A stretch of 64,000 nucleotides of DNA from Pardosa pseudoannulata (GCA_032207245.1 CM063499.1:33444345-33508344), one strand, 5' to 3'. Positions 20,872 through 32,975 are shown, counted from the stretch's first letter. Numbers and translations are program-made. Notes: generated by a model not told the origin, from the sequence alone.

Positions 20872-22138
20872 GTTGTTCGGAAAGTAATTTCGTTTTTTCC
20901 CGACAGAGGATTTAATTGTATTTTTTTGCATCTTCACATTTAAGTCGTATAATTTTTTATGCTTTGACAGCTCATATAGCAAGGCTTGTGTGTGAAAAAT
21001 ACCAATTAATTCTAAGCATTAATTTTTGGTTGGTGTCCTTTTAAATATGGAGAGCGATAAACAGCATTTTTGACATATCTTACTGTTTTATTACAGAAAG
21101 GGTAAAAATGCTGTTCAAGCCAGAAAGAAATTGACCGATGTGTATGGAGAAGGTGTGTTGACAGTACGCCAGTGCCAGAACTGGTTCGCTAAATTTCGAT
21201 CCGGCAATTTTGATGTCGAAGATGCACCACGTTCTTGAAGGCCGGTTGAAGCTGATAAAGACGCGATAAAGGACTTAGTTGATGCGAACCGGCGAATAAC
21301 AACACGTAAGATCGGATTGAGGTTAAATTTATCAAATTCAACAGTTTATGACCACTTGAAACGCCTGGTATTATCCTCGAAGCTCGATATATGGGTTCCC
21401 CATGTTCTCACAGAGAGAAATCTGTGTCGCCGCATTGACGTCTGCGATTCGCTTCTCAAACGTCAAGAAAATGATCCGTTTTTGAAGCGCATCATCACTG
21501 GGGGACAAAAAATGGGTTGTATACAACAACGCCAAACACAAGAGGTCATGGAGCAAAAAAGATGAACCGGCTCAAACCATTTCCAAAGCCGATATTCACC
21601 AAAAACAAGGTAATGCTGTCTGTTTGGTGGGATTTTAAAGGAATCTGGTTTTTTTCTTAGCTTTTACCGGATAATAACGATTAATTCGGAAATCTACTGT
21701 CATCAGCTGGACAAACTGAATGATGCACTTCAACAGAAAAGGTCAGAACTAATCAACAGGAAAAGTATAGTGTTTCACCAAGACAACGCGAGATTTCACA
21801 CAAGTTTGGTCACTCGCCAAAAGCTTTTACAGCTTGAATGGGATACAATGCCACGCCCACCATATTCTCCAGACCTGGCACCATCGGATTATTATTTGTT
21901 CCGGTCACTCCAAAATTTTTTAGATGGTAAAACCTTCACCTCCAATGAGGAGGTCAAAAACCAACTTTTTGCAAGCAAAGACCAAAACTTTTATGAGCAT
22001 GGAAATATGCTACTACCAGAAAGATGGCAAAAGGTGTTGGATCGGAACGGCCAATATGTAATTTAATAAAATATTTGTCTATTATACGAAAACTGTCTTT
22101 CGTTTCCACAAAAAAAACGAAATTACTTTCCGAACAAC
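20872..22138 (+). mobile_element. mariner element, inactivated
   Basis: 1267 bp, typical for mariner. The terminal inverted repeats are near perfect over about 27 bp (GTTGTTCGGAAAGTAATTTC and onward at the left, its complement at 22112-22138). It encloses a decayed DD34D transposase reading plus. A clear TA target duplication is not visible at the ends. Confidence 0.92.
21047..22066 (+). pseudogene. mariner transposase (DD34D) pseudogene
   Basis: Cut-and-paste transposase. Starts MESDKQHF at 21047 and hits TGA at once. The helix-turn-helix region follows (RKKLTDVYGEG...RQCQNWFAKFRSGNF), then a second in-frame TGA where RSGRP is expected. A +1 shift near 21500 moves the first catalytic motif (GDKKW) out of frame, and another stop and shift occur near 21636. 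The C-terminal 98 codons (21770-22066) are intact, with HQDNAR and, after 34 residues, YSPDLAPSDYYLF, so all three catalytic Asp residues exist but not in one frame. No functional product. Confidence 0.92.
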
Positions 22139-23477
22139 TCAATATTTTCTTAAAATTTTACGCTCAAAGGTCAACGCTTATAGAATCATTAGCAAAACGA
22201 CACGTTGTATTTATAGAGGGTCTACTTTCGTGGAGTTTGTGTAGCCACCAACCCTTGTCTATTGTTTATTCTATTTTGTAAGCACAATGGCGGCTTTCGA
22301 ACAAGGGAAAACATGACGATTTTGTTTAGATATTTGTTGATTTAGCATGCTTGAAGTTAGACTATTATTTATTTTGAGCATTTTTTTAATGTGAATGACC
22401 AACCAGAATCCGTGAAATGTCTTAATGCAAGGTCGGATCGTGCAAACAAAAATGTCTAGAAAGTACCAAGATGGAAGAGTTATTATTTCATTTGGAAAAC
22501 GTCTTTTATGCAAAGACTGATATCGATAATTTAAACTATTGATTTTAATAGTTTGAGCACAATAAGAAATAAATGAAAATGTAAAATCTGTCCAACGTGT
22601 GAAACTTTAATTTTGAGTTGTAGAAGCAATTTTTTTTTTAACTTTAGTAGATATTTGAACTTATATATGAAGATGTAGAACAATATATCTCTAATTCAAC
22701 ATTAAATTTATTGAGAGAAATAAAAACAGTGAAAACAATCTTTATAAAAAAACAAAGATGACTTGACTTCCCCTTATTCCAACACTGAAATATTTCATTC
22801 ATAACTCACTGGCAAGTAAAATTTACTAACTACTGACTTAAATTCGTAATTTGGAATTAGATGATTTGAATTCACAAATTACAAAAATATTTCAATTACT
22901 TTATAGCGAGGGATCATATTTACGCAATATTTTGTTTAAATTTTCTATAATTCTACTGCGGATCACTTAAGTTTTTGTATCTCATAATGAAAGATTTGGG
23001 AGGAAAATCAACATTATCCTTTAAATACTTCGAAACTGATGTAAAGTACCTAAAACATTTTATTATAAGAGTTTGTATCTTAAAACTATTATGTACTTGG
23101 TAAAGTTTCATATCCAGTCTCCAAATAGAAGCGCTTTTCATTTGAATGTCGATTACGCAAATTTTAAATAGATGTAATAAATCTGACACGGTCATCTTTG
23201 ACACGGTCATCTTTGACTTAAAGCTTAGACCGAGACTCTCCAAGTAGCGATTCGTCGAGTTCGAATGCCGCAGTTGCAAAATATAAGTTCTTCAGTCAAG
23301 GGAAAATAAATGATTCAGATGTTTTGAATCCACTGTAAAAATATTTAAAACATTTTACTGTGATAGTTGGATTCTTCACCACCCTTCTAGAGTTTCATAT
23401 TACATGCTTAACTACAGTAATTTTCATTTCATCCTTAAATGAGCAAGCTTCAAATAGATCTTATGAGCTTTTTTGCC
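22139..23477. other. Spacer, nothing recognised
   Basis: AT-rich with a tandem ACACGGTCATCTTTG pair at about 23188-23217. A 108-codon minus-strand frame (22953-23279) has no recognisable domain. Confidence 0.45.
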
Positions 23478-23820
23478 ACGGCCACCTTTGGCCGAGTGGT
23501 TAGAGCGCGAGATTAACTCAGAATTGTGAGTCTGTTGGTTCAAATCCCCGCGGTAACAGAGAGTTGTTGGCGCAAGCTTCATAATGTTAGGATCCCTGTT
23601 TCGGCTCCCTTTGATGATTATGGTTTCGATGATGCCCCCTAAACCCCTGCGTGGATGAAGGCGGAGAGCGATGATTGAATTCCGGGGTTGTACCCCGCAG
23701 GTGCAGATGCGGGGTACAACCCTGTGGTTCTTTCACCTCTCCGCCAGACGACACCTCTCCGCCAGACGACATGGACGGGTTTTGCAAAATTTTGTAGATA
23801 CCTGCGAGAAATAAAAAGAA
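23478..23820 (+). mobile_element. tRNA-derived SINE with GC-rich body
   Basis: The head is tRNA-like, with A box TGGCCGAGTGGTTAG and B box GGTTCAAATCC. The acceptor stem does not pair, so this is not a working tRNA gene. The body is much more GC-rich than its surroundings. It holds a perfect 15-bp stem (GGGTTGTACCCCGCA with its complement, 8-base loop, about 23684-23721) and a direct duplication CACCTCTCCGCCAGACGA. The exact right end is unclear. Confidence 0.7.
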
Positions 23821-23856
23821 AGTGTGGGCTATAAACTTTTCTTAACCTCTTTAAAG

Positions 23857-24420
23857 AATTTTAATACTTATTGTTAAATGTAAATATTTTATTCTTATCA
23901 TTTAATATTTTATTCTTATCATTTAATATTTTTCCCAACTAGCTAAGGAGAGTTTCTTTGCGTGTTTTTTTTTAAGAAATAGGAATGGTTTTTAGTGGGT
24001 TAGAACTAAAGTCTGAAAGTCTAACTAGAATTTGAAATCTAACAACCAACGCAAGATTGTAGTTAACCCACTAAATTTATAACCTATGCTTATGAGTATT
24101 TAGTTATATGAGTAAAAGTCAAAACTGTGTACTTCATCGACAATTTTTCTATTTAATTAATATATGATATAATTAAATTTTAAAAGAGGAAATAAAACAC
24201 AAAATCAAATACGATTTGTTTTAGGTTACGTTAAGAGTTAGACAATTTAACCCTTTCTTAGTCTGCATAAAATGTTATACGTTTGGTACATTCTTGGCTA
24301 CATACTCGGCACCGCATGTCATACGACGAAGAGAAAGAATTGCGTCATTTAAACAGGATCCGTCATGCACGTTTTGCTATTGTTTGTACAAGAAATTAAT
24401 AATAATTTCAATAAATTATA
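23857..24420 (+). repeat. Left copy of a diverged direct duplication
   Basis: Shares with 24797-25325 ordered blocks such as TTCCCAACTAG.TAAGGAGAG, AATCTAACAACCAA.GCAAG, TTAGTCTGCATA and ATGTTATACGTTTGGTAC. Function unknown. Confidence 0.65.
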
Positions 24421-24796
24421 CATTAATTATAATTCATATTTATTATTGTAATCATCTGGGATTAGTTGTATCTTTCTTTTTTTACTTTATAATTTAAAAA
24501 TAAAATGTTTGGATTTTATTATTTTCTTTACACTTTGCAGAAATGGTGTATTATTTGTCTTTTATTTAAAGTTATATTCAACTTGCTTCCATTTTTGTTA
24601 CCATTTGGACTTGAAACATTTATTTTTGCAATTGTATAACAATAAGGTCTGATTTTACAGATTTATTTCTGTTCCGAAGATGATGTAGGCCTACCGAGGA
24701 TACCTCTTTAAAAAAAAACTCTGGAAGTAGACAACTTTTTTTAATATCTCTTAAAGGGACGATTTCTTGAGGGGAGGGGAGGGAAATTCCGTGGGA
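24421..24796. other. Spacer between duplicated segments
   Basis: AT-rich, with a short G-rich stretch (GAGGGGAGGGGAGGG, about 24770). No gene seen. Confidence 0.4.
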
Positions 24797-25325
24797 ATTT
24801 TAATACTTTTATTGTTAAATGTAAATAATTCTATTTTCCCAACTAGATAAGGAGAGATTCTTTTCGTGTTTTAAAGAAATAGGGGGCGGTTTTTAATGGG
24901 TTAGAGCTGAAATCTAACAACCAATGCAAGATTGTAGTGAAATACAAGCAATAAATGTAAAAAACAATGCAAACTCCGACATAGTTTATTATGCATAGTA
25001 AAAGTTAACACTCTGTACAACTCTACAAATTTTGCTTGTTAATTAAACATGTATGATACAACTAAATTTTGTAACAGTAAAACTAAAAATCAAGTATGGT
25101 TAGGGTTTGCTTACTGACTCACTTTATCACTCATCAATAAAGCAAGGTTTTCGGATCGGAAAGTGGATTAGACAGTTAGATTAACTCTTTCTTAGTCTGC
25201 ATAGCATGTTATACGTTTGGTACACACGGCGTCGCATATCATATGACGAAGAGAAAAGTTGAGTCATTTAAAGTGGATCCGTCGAGCACGTTTTGTAGTT
25301 ATTAATTGCAATAAATTATATATAA
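24797..25325 (+). repeat. Right copy of the diverged direct duplication
   Basis: Counterpart of 23857-24420, with indels and perhaps 15-20 percent divergence by eye. It ends near GGATCCGTCGAGCACGTTTTG, matched by GGATCCGTCATGCACGTTTTG in the left copy. Confidence 0.65.
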
Positions 25326-25446
25326 ATTAAATGAGACGTATGAGTGGTTAAGGCATTGAAGACATATTTGATTTCGTATATATAAAACCTTCTTAATTGT
25401 AATCCTTCTGTCCATGGCTATGCTATTTAGATATCTTTTGTTTCAG

Positions 25447-25499
25447 ATTTTGTGAAGACAGGTGTGGAGGATATTACCAGCCCAATTTCCTGCCTACAA
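25447..25499 (+). other. Possible isolated exon
   Basis: 53 bp between TTTCAG and GTGAGT. If entered with one base carried over it reads DFVKTGVEDITSPISCLQ without a stop. No homology is recognised, and good splice sites arise by chance in AT-rich DNA. Confidence 0.2.
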
Positions 25500-25900
25500 G
25501 TGAGTTTTTGGAGTCGCTACTAAGCAAATTCCTCTTGTCTACTTTCGCGGAAGCTTCTTTACTCTGTATAGTTCCGCTCGAGTGTGTGTCTTTCTCCTAT
25601 TACGTTATAGTTAATAAGTTCCAACTATTTTTAGTTATAACTTGCTTAATTCTTAACCTCCATTTTTTAAACCTGACATATATATTAGTGATTATTAGTA
25701 AATACAATTTATATTATTAAGTATTTATTGTATTATCATCTCTTATTATTTGTTAATATATATTATTAATATATATATTTTGCTATTGCTTCAGTATTTA
25801 CAAGGCACTTATGAAAGCAGTATAATGGGGAAATTGGCGCTGAGCCATGTTTAGGTATTTTTCTCACATATGCTGGTACTATTAAAAACTTTTATTGAAA
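25500..25900. other. AT-rich spacer up to the gap
   Basis: No gene or known repeat recognised; a TATATTATTAATATAT tract lies near 25760. Confidence 0.4.
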
Positions 25901-26000
25901 NNNNNNNNNNNNNNNNNNNNNNNNNNNNNNNNNNNNNNNNNNNNNNNNNNNNNNNNNNNNNNNNNNNNNNNNNNNNNNNNNNNNNNNNNNNNNNNNNNNN
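25901..26000. other. Assembly gap (100 N)
   Basis: Exactly 100 Ns, the conventional size for a join of unknown length. Distance and even adjacency of the two sides are unproven. Open frames crossing it are meaningless. Confidence 0.98.
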
Positions 26001-26365
26001 ATGTATATAAATTTTAAAACTTCCTGGATTGCATGTTCGATAAATAAGATTTGTGAACAAAAAAAATCTAATGTAAACAAAAAATGCATTTGATCCAGTA
26101 TATATTTTAAAGTTCTTAAAATTTGTTCATTTTTACGTTTTGGAGATCAAAGAACACTTGTGTAACGAGAAAAAATCATTACTTATCGTTACTTTTAAAA
26201 TAGTTGCCAATCGCTTTTTTTTCCATCATTTTATCCTTGCAAATGCGCACTTGAATTAAGAATAGCAATAGCGACACAATTAGCGAGGAAACATATTCAC
26301 CTGAATTCACTGGCATAAGCAAATAAACGACTCCCACTTTCAATGTCCCGCTTCTAAAATAATAT
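26001..26365. other. Short spacer, nothing recognised
   Basis: AT-rich sequence ending where the 150-bp satellite starts in mid-monomer at TGACGCAAAA. Confidence 0.5.
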
Positions 26366-27115
26366 TGACGCAAAATAAAATCTTAATATTTTTATAGTTT
26401 CTGTAATTATGTTGAGTTAAAAATTAGTTTTAAAATTGATATCTCTTATTTTATAGGGTTTATATTGTAATATAATAATAACGCCTTTTATTGTCGTATG
26501 TGCCTTCATGCATTGTGACGCAAAATAAAATCTTAATATTTTTATAGTTTCTGTAATTATGTTGAGTTAAAAATTAGTTTTAAATTGATATCTTTTATTT
26601 TATAGGGTTTATATTGTAATATAATACTACCGCCTTTTATTGTCGTATGTGTCTTCATGCATTGTGACGCAAAATAAAATCTTAATATTTTTATAGTTTC
26701 TGTAATTATTTTGAGTTAAAAATTAGTTTTAAATTGATATCTTTTATTTTATAGGGTTTATATTGTAATATAATAATATCGCCTTTTATTGTCGTATGTG
26801 CCTTCATGCATTGTGACGCAAAATAAAATCTTAATATTTTTATAATTTCTGTAATTATGTTGAGTTAAAAATTAGTTTTAAAATTGATATCTTTTATTTT
26901 ATAGGGTTTATATTGTAATATAATAATACCGCCTTTTATTGTCGTATGTGCCTTCATGCATTGTGACGCAAAATAAAATCTTAATATTTTTATAGTTTCT
27001 GTAATTATGTTGAGTTAAAAATTAGTTTTAAATTGATATCTTTTATTTTATAGGGTTTATATTGTAATATAATAATACCGCCTTTTATTGTCGTATGTGC
27101 CTTCATGCATTGTAC
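26366..27115 (+). repeat. 150-bp satellite array upstream of copy B
   Basis: About five monomers, same family and same right boundary (CATTGTACCC) as the array at 440-1136. The left edge is inside a monomer. Confidence 0.9.
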
Positions 27116-27159
27116 CCGGCTCGAATTTGGTTCATCATTATAGCGCCTAACATTGCTCG

Positions 27160-27366
27160 CAGTGTTGGCAACCATACGGTAATTATCGTAATATATACGA
27201 TAACTTAGGACTCTGTACGATGAAAAATAATCTCAAAATTATGTGACATAATTCTGAAAAACTGTACGATAATTTTCTGATTTGTACGATAAACCAACAG
27301 TAAACTAATGGACAATTAAAAGAACAGGTAATTTAACTGTAACTCTATAAAGAGCAACAACAAAAA

Positions 27367-27427
<61 letters not shown>

Positions 27428-27773
27428 ATTTAAATGTAGAGTCATCTTAAATATTCAATTATGAATTTTTTATACATGATCTTTACTGATAAAACTTGTA
27501 TAGTTTTTATCTACAACATTTATAATGGTAGAGGGGTATTTTTAAATTATAAATTTACATAATGGCAAATAAAAATTCTGCCATTTCTGTGTTTTTCCAC
27601 AATTTTAAAATCTATCTAATATTAAGATTAATTTGATTAAAAATATATCTTACAAGCGCCCTCTATTAACACTATTTTGAACTAATTACAAAAATGTACG
27701 ATAATTTATAAGCCAATGCCATAATTTTAGGACGTAGAATTCATAATTTTGCCTGTGTAGGTTGGCAACACTG
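27160..27773. mobile_element. Non-autonomous hAT-like element, intact length
   Basis: 614 bp with CAGTGTTGGCAACC and GGTTGGCAACACTG termini and the 8-bp duplication ATTGCTCG (27152-27159, 27774-27781). It lacks the nested insertion seen at 1277-3137, so it shows the empty site. It contains a TA tract at 27370-27422. Confidence 0.85.
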
Positions 27774-27781
27774 ATTGCTCG

Positions 27782-27861
27782 TGCGGTTGTGTTAGGATTA
27801 GCGAAGCAGTGCTCGTTTGTTTTATTAGATTTCGTAATCAAAATCAAAATCGTAATCAAAA
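27782..27861 (+). promoter_or_regulatory. Probable promoter / 5' leader exon of copy B
   Basis: Equivalent of 3684-3778, ending at GTAAGT (27862). It carries a small tandem duplication of AAATC/GTAATC not present in block 1. Confidence 0.3.
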
Positions 27862-28478
27862 GTAAGTTTTAATATATTTAGTGTTTTATTATGTTTTTAC
27901 CTGAATTTTTTAAATTTATAGTTATAGAACTTGTATCACTAATTCGCATAGAGAAGAATTTACTTGTAATTGTGAATCTGAGGCAAACAGAACGTAATTT
28001 TAACGATTTTGCTATTTTTAATTAATCCTTTATGTTATTGTCTCATATTCAAAATTATGTATTAGGAAATACTTTCTCCTTATCGCATATCTTTTATATT
28101 AATAGTCATCAAGTGTTTGTTTACATTATAAATGTATTAAGTTTGTATAATGTAAACATCAAGTGTTTGTTTACATTATAAGTGTTTGTTTACATTATAA
28201 ATGTATTTTGTGAACTATGACATGTGTAAACTGTTGTTAATACATGTAGATTATTTGTACTACCTAAGTGTTTAATGAAGATATTACTTGTCATTACAGT
28301 AAAACCAAATGTTCATTCAATTCTCATTTGTTATAATAGAGACTCTTTGACATTTTTTAAACCAATTATATCATGCAACACGTTTCTTACTCCGGATTTA
28401 GTAACTTAGTATTAGAAGTATATAATTATTTATATCAAATGCCTGACGTTTTTCTTCTCGTGTTATTGCATATAATAG

Positions 28479-28602
<124 letters not shown>

Positions 28603-28703
28603 GTGTGTGTGTGTGTGTATGTATGTAGGTATATATATATATAATGTAATTAATGTTTGTTTTATCACTTTAAATTATTAATTTTGGTTATTGCATATTG
28701 TAG

Positions 28704-29496
28704 ATGAGCTCGAAGGTACAAAAAGGAAAAATTACCTCGAAGAAGAACTCGAAGGTACAACCGAAAGAAGAAGAATACGTCGTTGAAAAAATTGTGGATA
28801 AAAGAGTTACAACAGAATATTACATAAAATGGAAGGGCTACCCAGAGTAAGTAAAAACCAGTTTATTATATGTTTATACCGAATCTTACTATCCCGTCAA
28901 TAAACCATTTGAATGTCTTTTCGTAAATATGATTCAGAGTTTGGTTTATTCTTTGCATTATATATTATGTATCTAACTGCTCAAACGATTTACATAAAAT
29001 TAACTGTAGAGGTTAATTTTTTTCTTTTAAATTAGCATTAAACTAGTAATAGTATTTTTACTAACTAGTATTAACTAGTATCTATTATTTTTCCATTTTT
29101 ACTAGGATTTTTGTCTTTAGATCAAGGATGTATAACTCTGAGGTACTGACAAATTTATTTTGTAGTGTTTTCAAATATAAAGTTATAGTAGTATTGGGTG
29201 TTAAACTATGAATTCTGAGTAAGTTACGTATCTACTAGTATATAAAGGAATAATCTATTATTCATAAAAATCTTAAATGTGCCAGCTGTGTGTGTTTTGG
29301 AATTATAGTATTGTAAGATGCTTTTGTTTTTGTTGAAAGTTTGTAATTTTTCCATATAGTTCTGCGAATACATGGGAGCCATTTGAAAATCTTCATTGTC
29401 CTAAAAAAGATCAAAGAATTTGAAGATAATTATAAGAAGAGGAAGAAGAAGAAGATGAATGAGGAAGATAATGTGTCTGAGGTATTGCCTGCTGAA
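28704..29496 (+). pseudogene. HP1-like copy B, truncated (exons 1-2 only)
   Basis: Exon 1 (28704-28846) is in frame: MSSKVQKGKITSKKNSK...EEEYVVEKIVDKRV and IKWKGYPE, with a longer N-tail than A. Exon 2 (29360-29496) reads DSANTWEPFENLHCPKK, then an extra A in the run near 29405 shifts the frame to a TGA within six codons. In LHCP the conserved Asp of LDCP is His, as in C. Exons 3 and 4 are missing because intron 2 ends at the broken MITE and satellite (30016). Without a chromoshadow domain it could at best make a chromodomain fragment. Clearly a damaged paralogue. Confidence 0.85.
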
Positions 29497-29902
29497 GTAA
29501 TTATTTTATTTATCCCTTCATATTGATATTTTATTTCGTTCGAATAATAGTAGTGTTGTGTATCTATTGTAATCATGAAAGTAGTTTTACTACTACACTT
29601 ATTATTAACTCTGGTTATTAACTCTTTTTTTCAGTTTTGTTTTGTACAGGCATGATTCATTTTAAATATTTATACAATGATATCAAAGTTTGATATTAAA
29701 TATAGGTTATGCTTTATGTACTGTTAGACTTTGGCACCTGAAGTTATGGTTATATACAAGGATTTTATCATTGTTAGAATTTGTTTTTGGTCTTTTATTA
29801 TAAATATATTATTTTAAATTAAAAATCCATCCATATAAGAGGAGGTGAATGTCAGACATGCTAACATTCAGACACCTCTGTCACTAGCAACTCAAGTTTT
29901 AA

Positions 29903-30015
29903 AGGCCCTTCCACACTATGGTCAACTGCAAGCCATTACCGCAGTCTGGAGGGTGAATGTTTTATCAAGCTCGATGGTGGCAGACGATGGCTCCAAATGG
30001 ATTTTCTCCAAAGAT
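29903..30015 (+). mobile_element. Left half of TTAA-flanked MITE-like element (copy B)
   Basis: Starts after TTAA (29899-29902), breaks after CCAAAGAT at the same base as 325-439, then satellite. Confidence 0.6.
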
Positions 30016-31138
30016 ATAGTTTTGAAATTGATATCTTTTATTTTATAGGGTTTTATATTGTAGTATAGTAATACCACCTTTTATTGTAGTATGTGCCTTC
30101 ATGCATTGTGACGCAAAATAAAATCTTTATATTAATAGTTTCTGTAATTATGTTGCGTAAAAATTAGTTTTAAAATTGGTATATTTTATTTTATAGGGTA
30201 TATTGTAATATAATAATACCGCCTTTTATTGTCGTATGTGCCTTCATGCATTGTGACACAAAATAAAATCTTAATATTTTTATAATTTCTGTAATTATGT
30301 TGAGTTAAAAATTAGTTTTAAAATTGATATCTTTTATTTTATAGGGTTTATATTGTAATATAATTATACCGCCTTTTATTGTCGTATGTGCCTTCATTCA
30401 TTGTGACGCAAAATAAAATCTTAATATTTTTATAATTTCTGTAATTATGTTGATTAAAAACTAGTTTTAAAATTGATATCTTTTATTTTATAGGGTTTAT
30501 ATTGTAATATAATTATACCGCCTTTTATTGTCGTATGTGCCTTCATTCATTGTGACGCAAAATAAAATCTTAATATTTTTATAATTTCTGTAATTATGTT
30601 GATTTAAAAATTAGTTTTAAAATTGATGTCTTTAATTTTATAGGGTTTAATTGTAATATAATAATACCGCCTTTTATTGTCGTATGTGCCTTCATGCATT
30701 GTGACGCAAATAAAATCTTAATATTTTATAGTTTCTGTAATTATGTTGAGTTAAAAATTAGTTTTAAATTGATATCTTTTATTTTATAGGGTTTATATTG
30801 TAATATAATAATACCGCCTTTTATTGTCGTATGTGCCTTCATGCATTGTGACGCAAATAAAATCTTAATATTTTTTAATTTCTGTAATTATGTTGATTAA
30901 AAATTAGTTTTAAAATTGATATCTTTATTATAGGGTTTTATATTGTAATATAATAATACCGTTATTGTCGTATGTGCCTTCATGCATTGTGACGCAAATA
31001 AATCTTAATATTTTTATAGTTTCTGTAATTATGTTGAGTTAAAAATTAGTTTTAAAATTGATATCTTTTATTTATAGGGTTTATATTGTAATATAATAAT
31101 ACCGCCTTTTATTGTCGTATGTGCTTCATGCATTGTAC
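30016..31138 (+). repeat. 150-bp satellite array between copies B and C
   Basis: About seven monomers. From about 30650 onward many single-base losses relative to other monomers (CGCAAATAAAATC, ACCGTTATTGTCG, TGTGCTTCATG) suggest poorer consensus quality or stronger decay. Confidence 0.9.
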
Positions 31139-31183
31139 CCGGCGGACGAATTTGGTTTATCATTATAGCGCTAACATTGCTCG

Positions 31184-31645
31184 CAGTGTTGCAACCATAC
31201 GATAGTTATCGTAATATGTACGATAACTTAGGACTCTGTACGATGAAAAAATAATCTCAAAATTATGTGACATAATTCTTTAACTGTACGATAATTTTCT
31301 GATTTGTACGATAAACCAACAGTAAACTAATGGACATTAAAAGAACAGGTAATTTAACTGTAACTCTATAAAGAGCAACAACAAAAAATTTTATATATTT
31401 ATATATATATATATATTTTATAAATATTATATATATATATTTTATATATGTATATATGTATATATATATATAGTGTTTAAATGTAGAGTCCTTTAAATAT
31501 TCTTATGAATTTTTATACATGATCTTTACTGATAAAATTGTATAGTTTTTATCTACAACATTTATAATGGTAGAGGGGTATTTTTAAATTACAAATTTAC
31601 ATAATGGTAAATAATAAAAATTCTGCCATTTCTGTTTTTTCCACA
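31184..31645. mobile_element. hAT-like element, right end deleted
   Basis: The left terminus CAGTGTTGC follows ATTGCTCG (31176-31183). The body matches 27160-27600 but stops at CCACAA, where a TA tract (31646-31730) begins. The right terminus and all of the leader region present before A and B are missing. Confidence 0.75.
31390..31472. repeat. TA-rich tract within hAT element of copy C
   Basis: Degenerate TATATATT repeats, equivalent to 3258-3320 and 27370-27422. Confidence 0.85.
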
Positions 31646-31648
31646 ATA

Positions 31649-31686
<38 letters not shown>

Positions 31687-31730
31687 TAATATATATAATA
31701 TATATACGTGTGTGTGTTATGTATATATAT
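31646..31730. repeat. TA tract at deletion junction upstream of copy C
   Basis: Corresponds to the TA/GT repeat immediately 5' of exon 1 in B, here joined directly to the interior of the hAT element. Confidence 0.85.
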
Positions 31731-31794
31731 ATAATGTAATTAATGTTTGTTTTGTCACTTTAAATTATTAATTTTTGGTTATTGCATATTGTAG

Positions 31795-31909
31795 ATGAAC
31801 TCGAAAAGAACTCGAATGTACAACAGAAAGAAGAAGAATACGTCGTTGAAAAAATTGTGGATAAAAGAGTTACAACAGAATATTACATAAAATGGAAGGG
31901 CTACCCAGA
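31795..31909 (+). pseudogene. HP1: Copy C exon 1, frameshifted N-terminus
   Basis: ATG after TTGTAG as in A and B. Relative to B, about 28 bp of N-tail sequence are missing, including one base of a GAAGAAGAAC run (GAAAAGAAC here), so the ATG reads into the wrong frame. The chromodomain frame itself is open upstream past the ATG but has no Met. Confidence 0.75.
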
Positions 31910-32424
31910 GTAAGTAAAAACCAGTTTATTATATGTTTATACCGAATCTTACTATCCCGTCAATAAACCATTTGAATGTCTTTTCGTAAATATGATTCAG
32001 AGTTTGGTTTATTCTTTGCATTATATATTATGTATCTAACTGCTCAAACGATTTACATAAAATTAACTGTAGAGGTTAATTTTTTTTCTTTTAAATTAGC
32101 ATTAAACTAGTAATAGTATTTTTACTAACTAGTATTAACTAGTATCTATTATTTTTCCATTTTTACTAGGATTTTTGTCTTTAGATCAAGGATGTATAAC
32201 TCTGAGGTACTGACAAATTTATTTTGTAGTGTTTTCAAATATAAAGTTATAGTAGTATTGGGTGTTAAACTATGAATTCTGAGTAAGTTACGTATCTACT
32301 AGTATATAAAGGAATAAGTTATTAATTCATAAAAATCTTAAATGTGCCAGCTGTGTGTGTTTTGGAATTATAGTATTGTAAGATGCTTTTGTTTTTGTTG
32401 AAAGTTTGTAATTTTTCCATATAG

Positions 32425-32569
32425 TTCTGCGAATACATGGGAGCCATTTGAAAATCTTCATTGTCCTGAAAAGATTAAAGAATTTGAAGATAATTATAAG
32501 AAGAAAGAAGAGGATAAGAAGAGGAAGATGAATGAGGAAGATAATGTGTCTGAGGTATTGCCTGCTGAA
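32425..32569 (+). CDS. HP1: Copy C exon 2: second half of chromodomain and hinge
   Basis: Starts immediately after CATATAG with TTCTGCG where A has GGATAAG. Reads DSANTWEPFENLHCPEKIKEF and a Lys/Glu/Asp hinge, donor GTAATT. An internal GAGGTATTG could be an alternative donor. Confidence 0.78.
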
Positions 32570-32975
32570 GTAATTATTTTATTTATCCCTTCATATTGAT
32601 ATTTTATTTCGTTCGAATAATAGTAGTGTTGTGTATCTATTGTAATCATGAAAGTAGTTTTACTACTACACTTATTATTAACTCTGGTTATTAACTCTTT
32701 TTTTCAGTTTTGTTTTGTACAGGCATGATTCATTTTAAATATTTATACAATGATATCAAAGTTTGATATTAAATATAGGTTATGCTTTATGTACTGTTAG
32801 ACTTTGGCACCTGAAGTTATGGTTATATACAAGGATTTTATCATTGTTAGAATTTGTTTTTGGTCTTTATTATAAATATATTATTTTAAATTAACAATCC
32901 ATCAATATAAGAGGAGGTGAATGTCAGACATGCTAACATTCAGGCACTTCTATCAGGAGCAACTCCAGGTTTTAA

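Noticed and set aside
23481..23562. Functional tRNA gene
   Set aside because: A and B boxes are present, but the ends do not form an acceptor stem and a long SINE body follows.
25851..26089. Open frames spanning the N run
   Set aside because: They exist only because Ns contain no stops.
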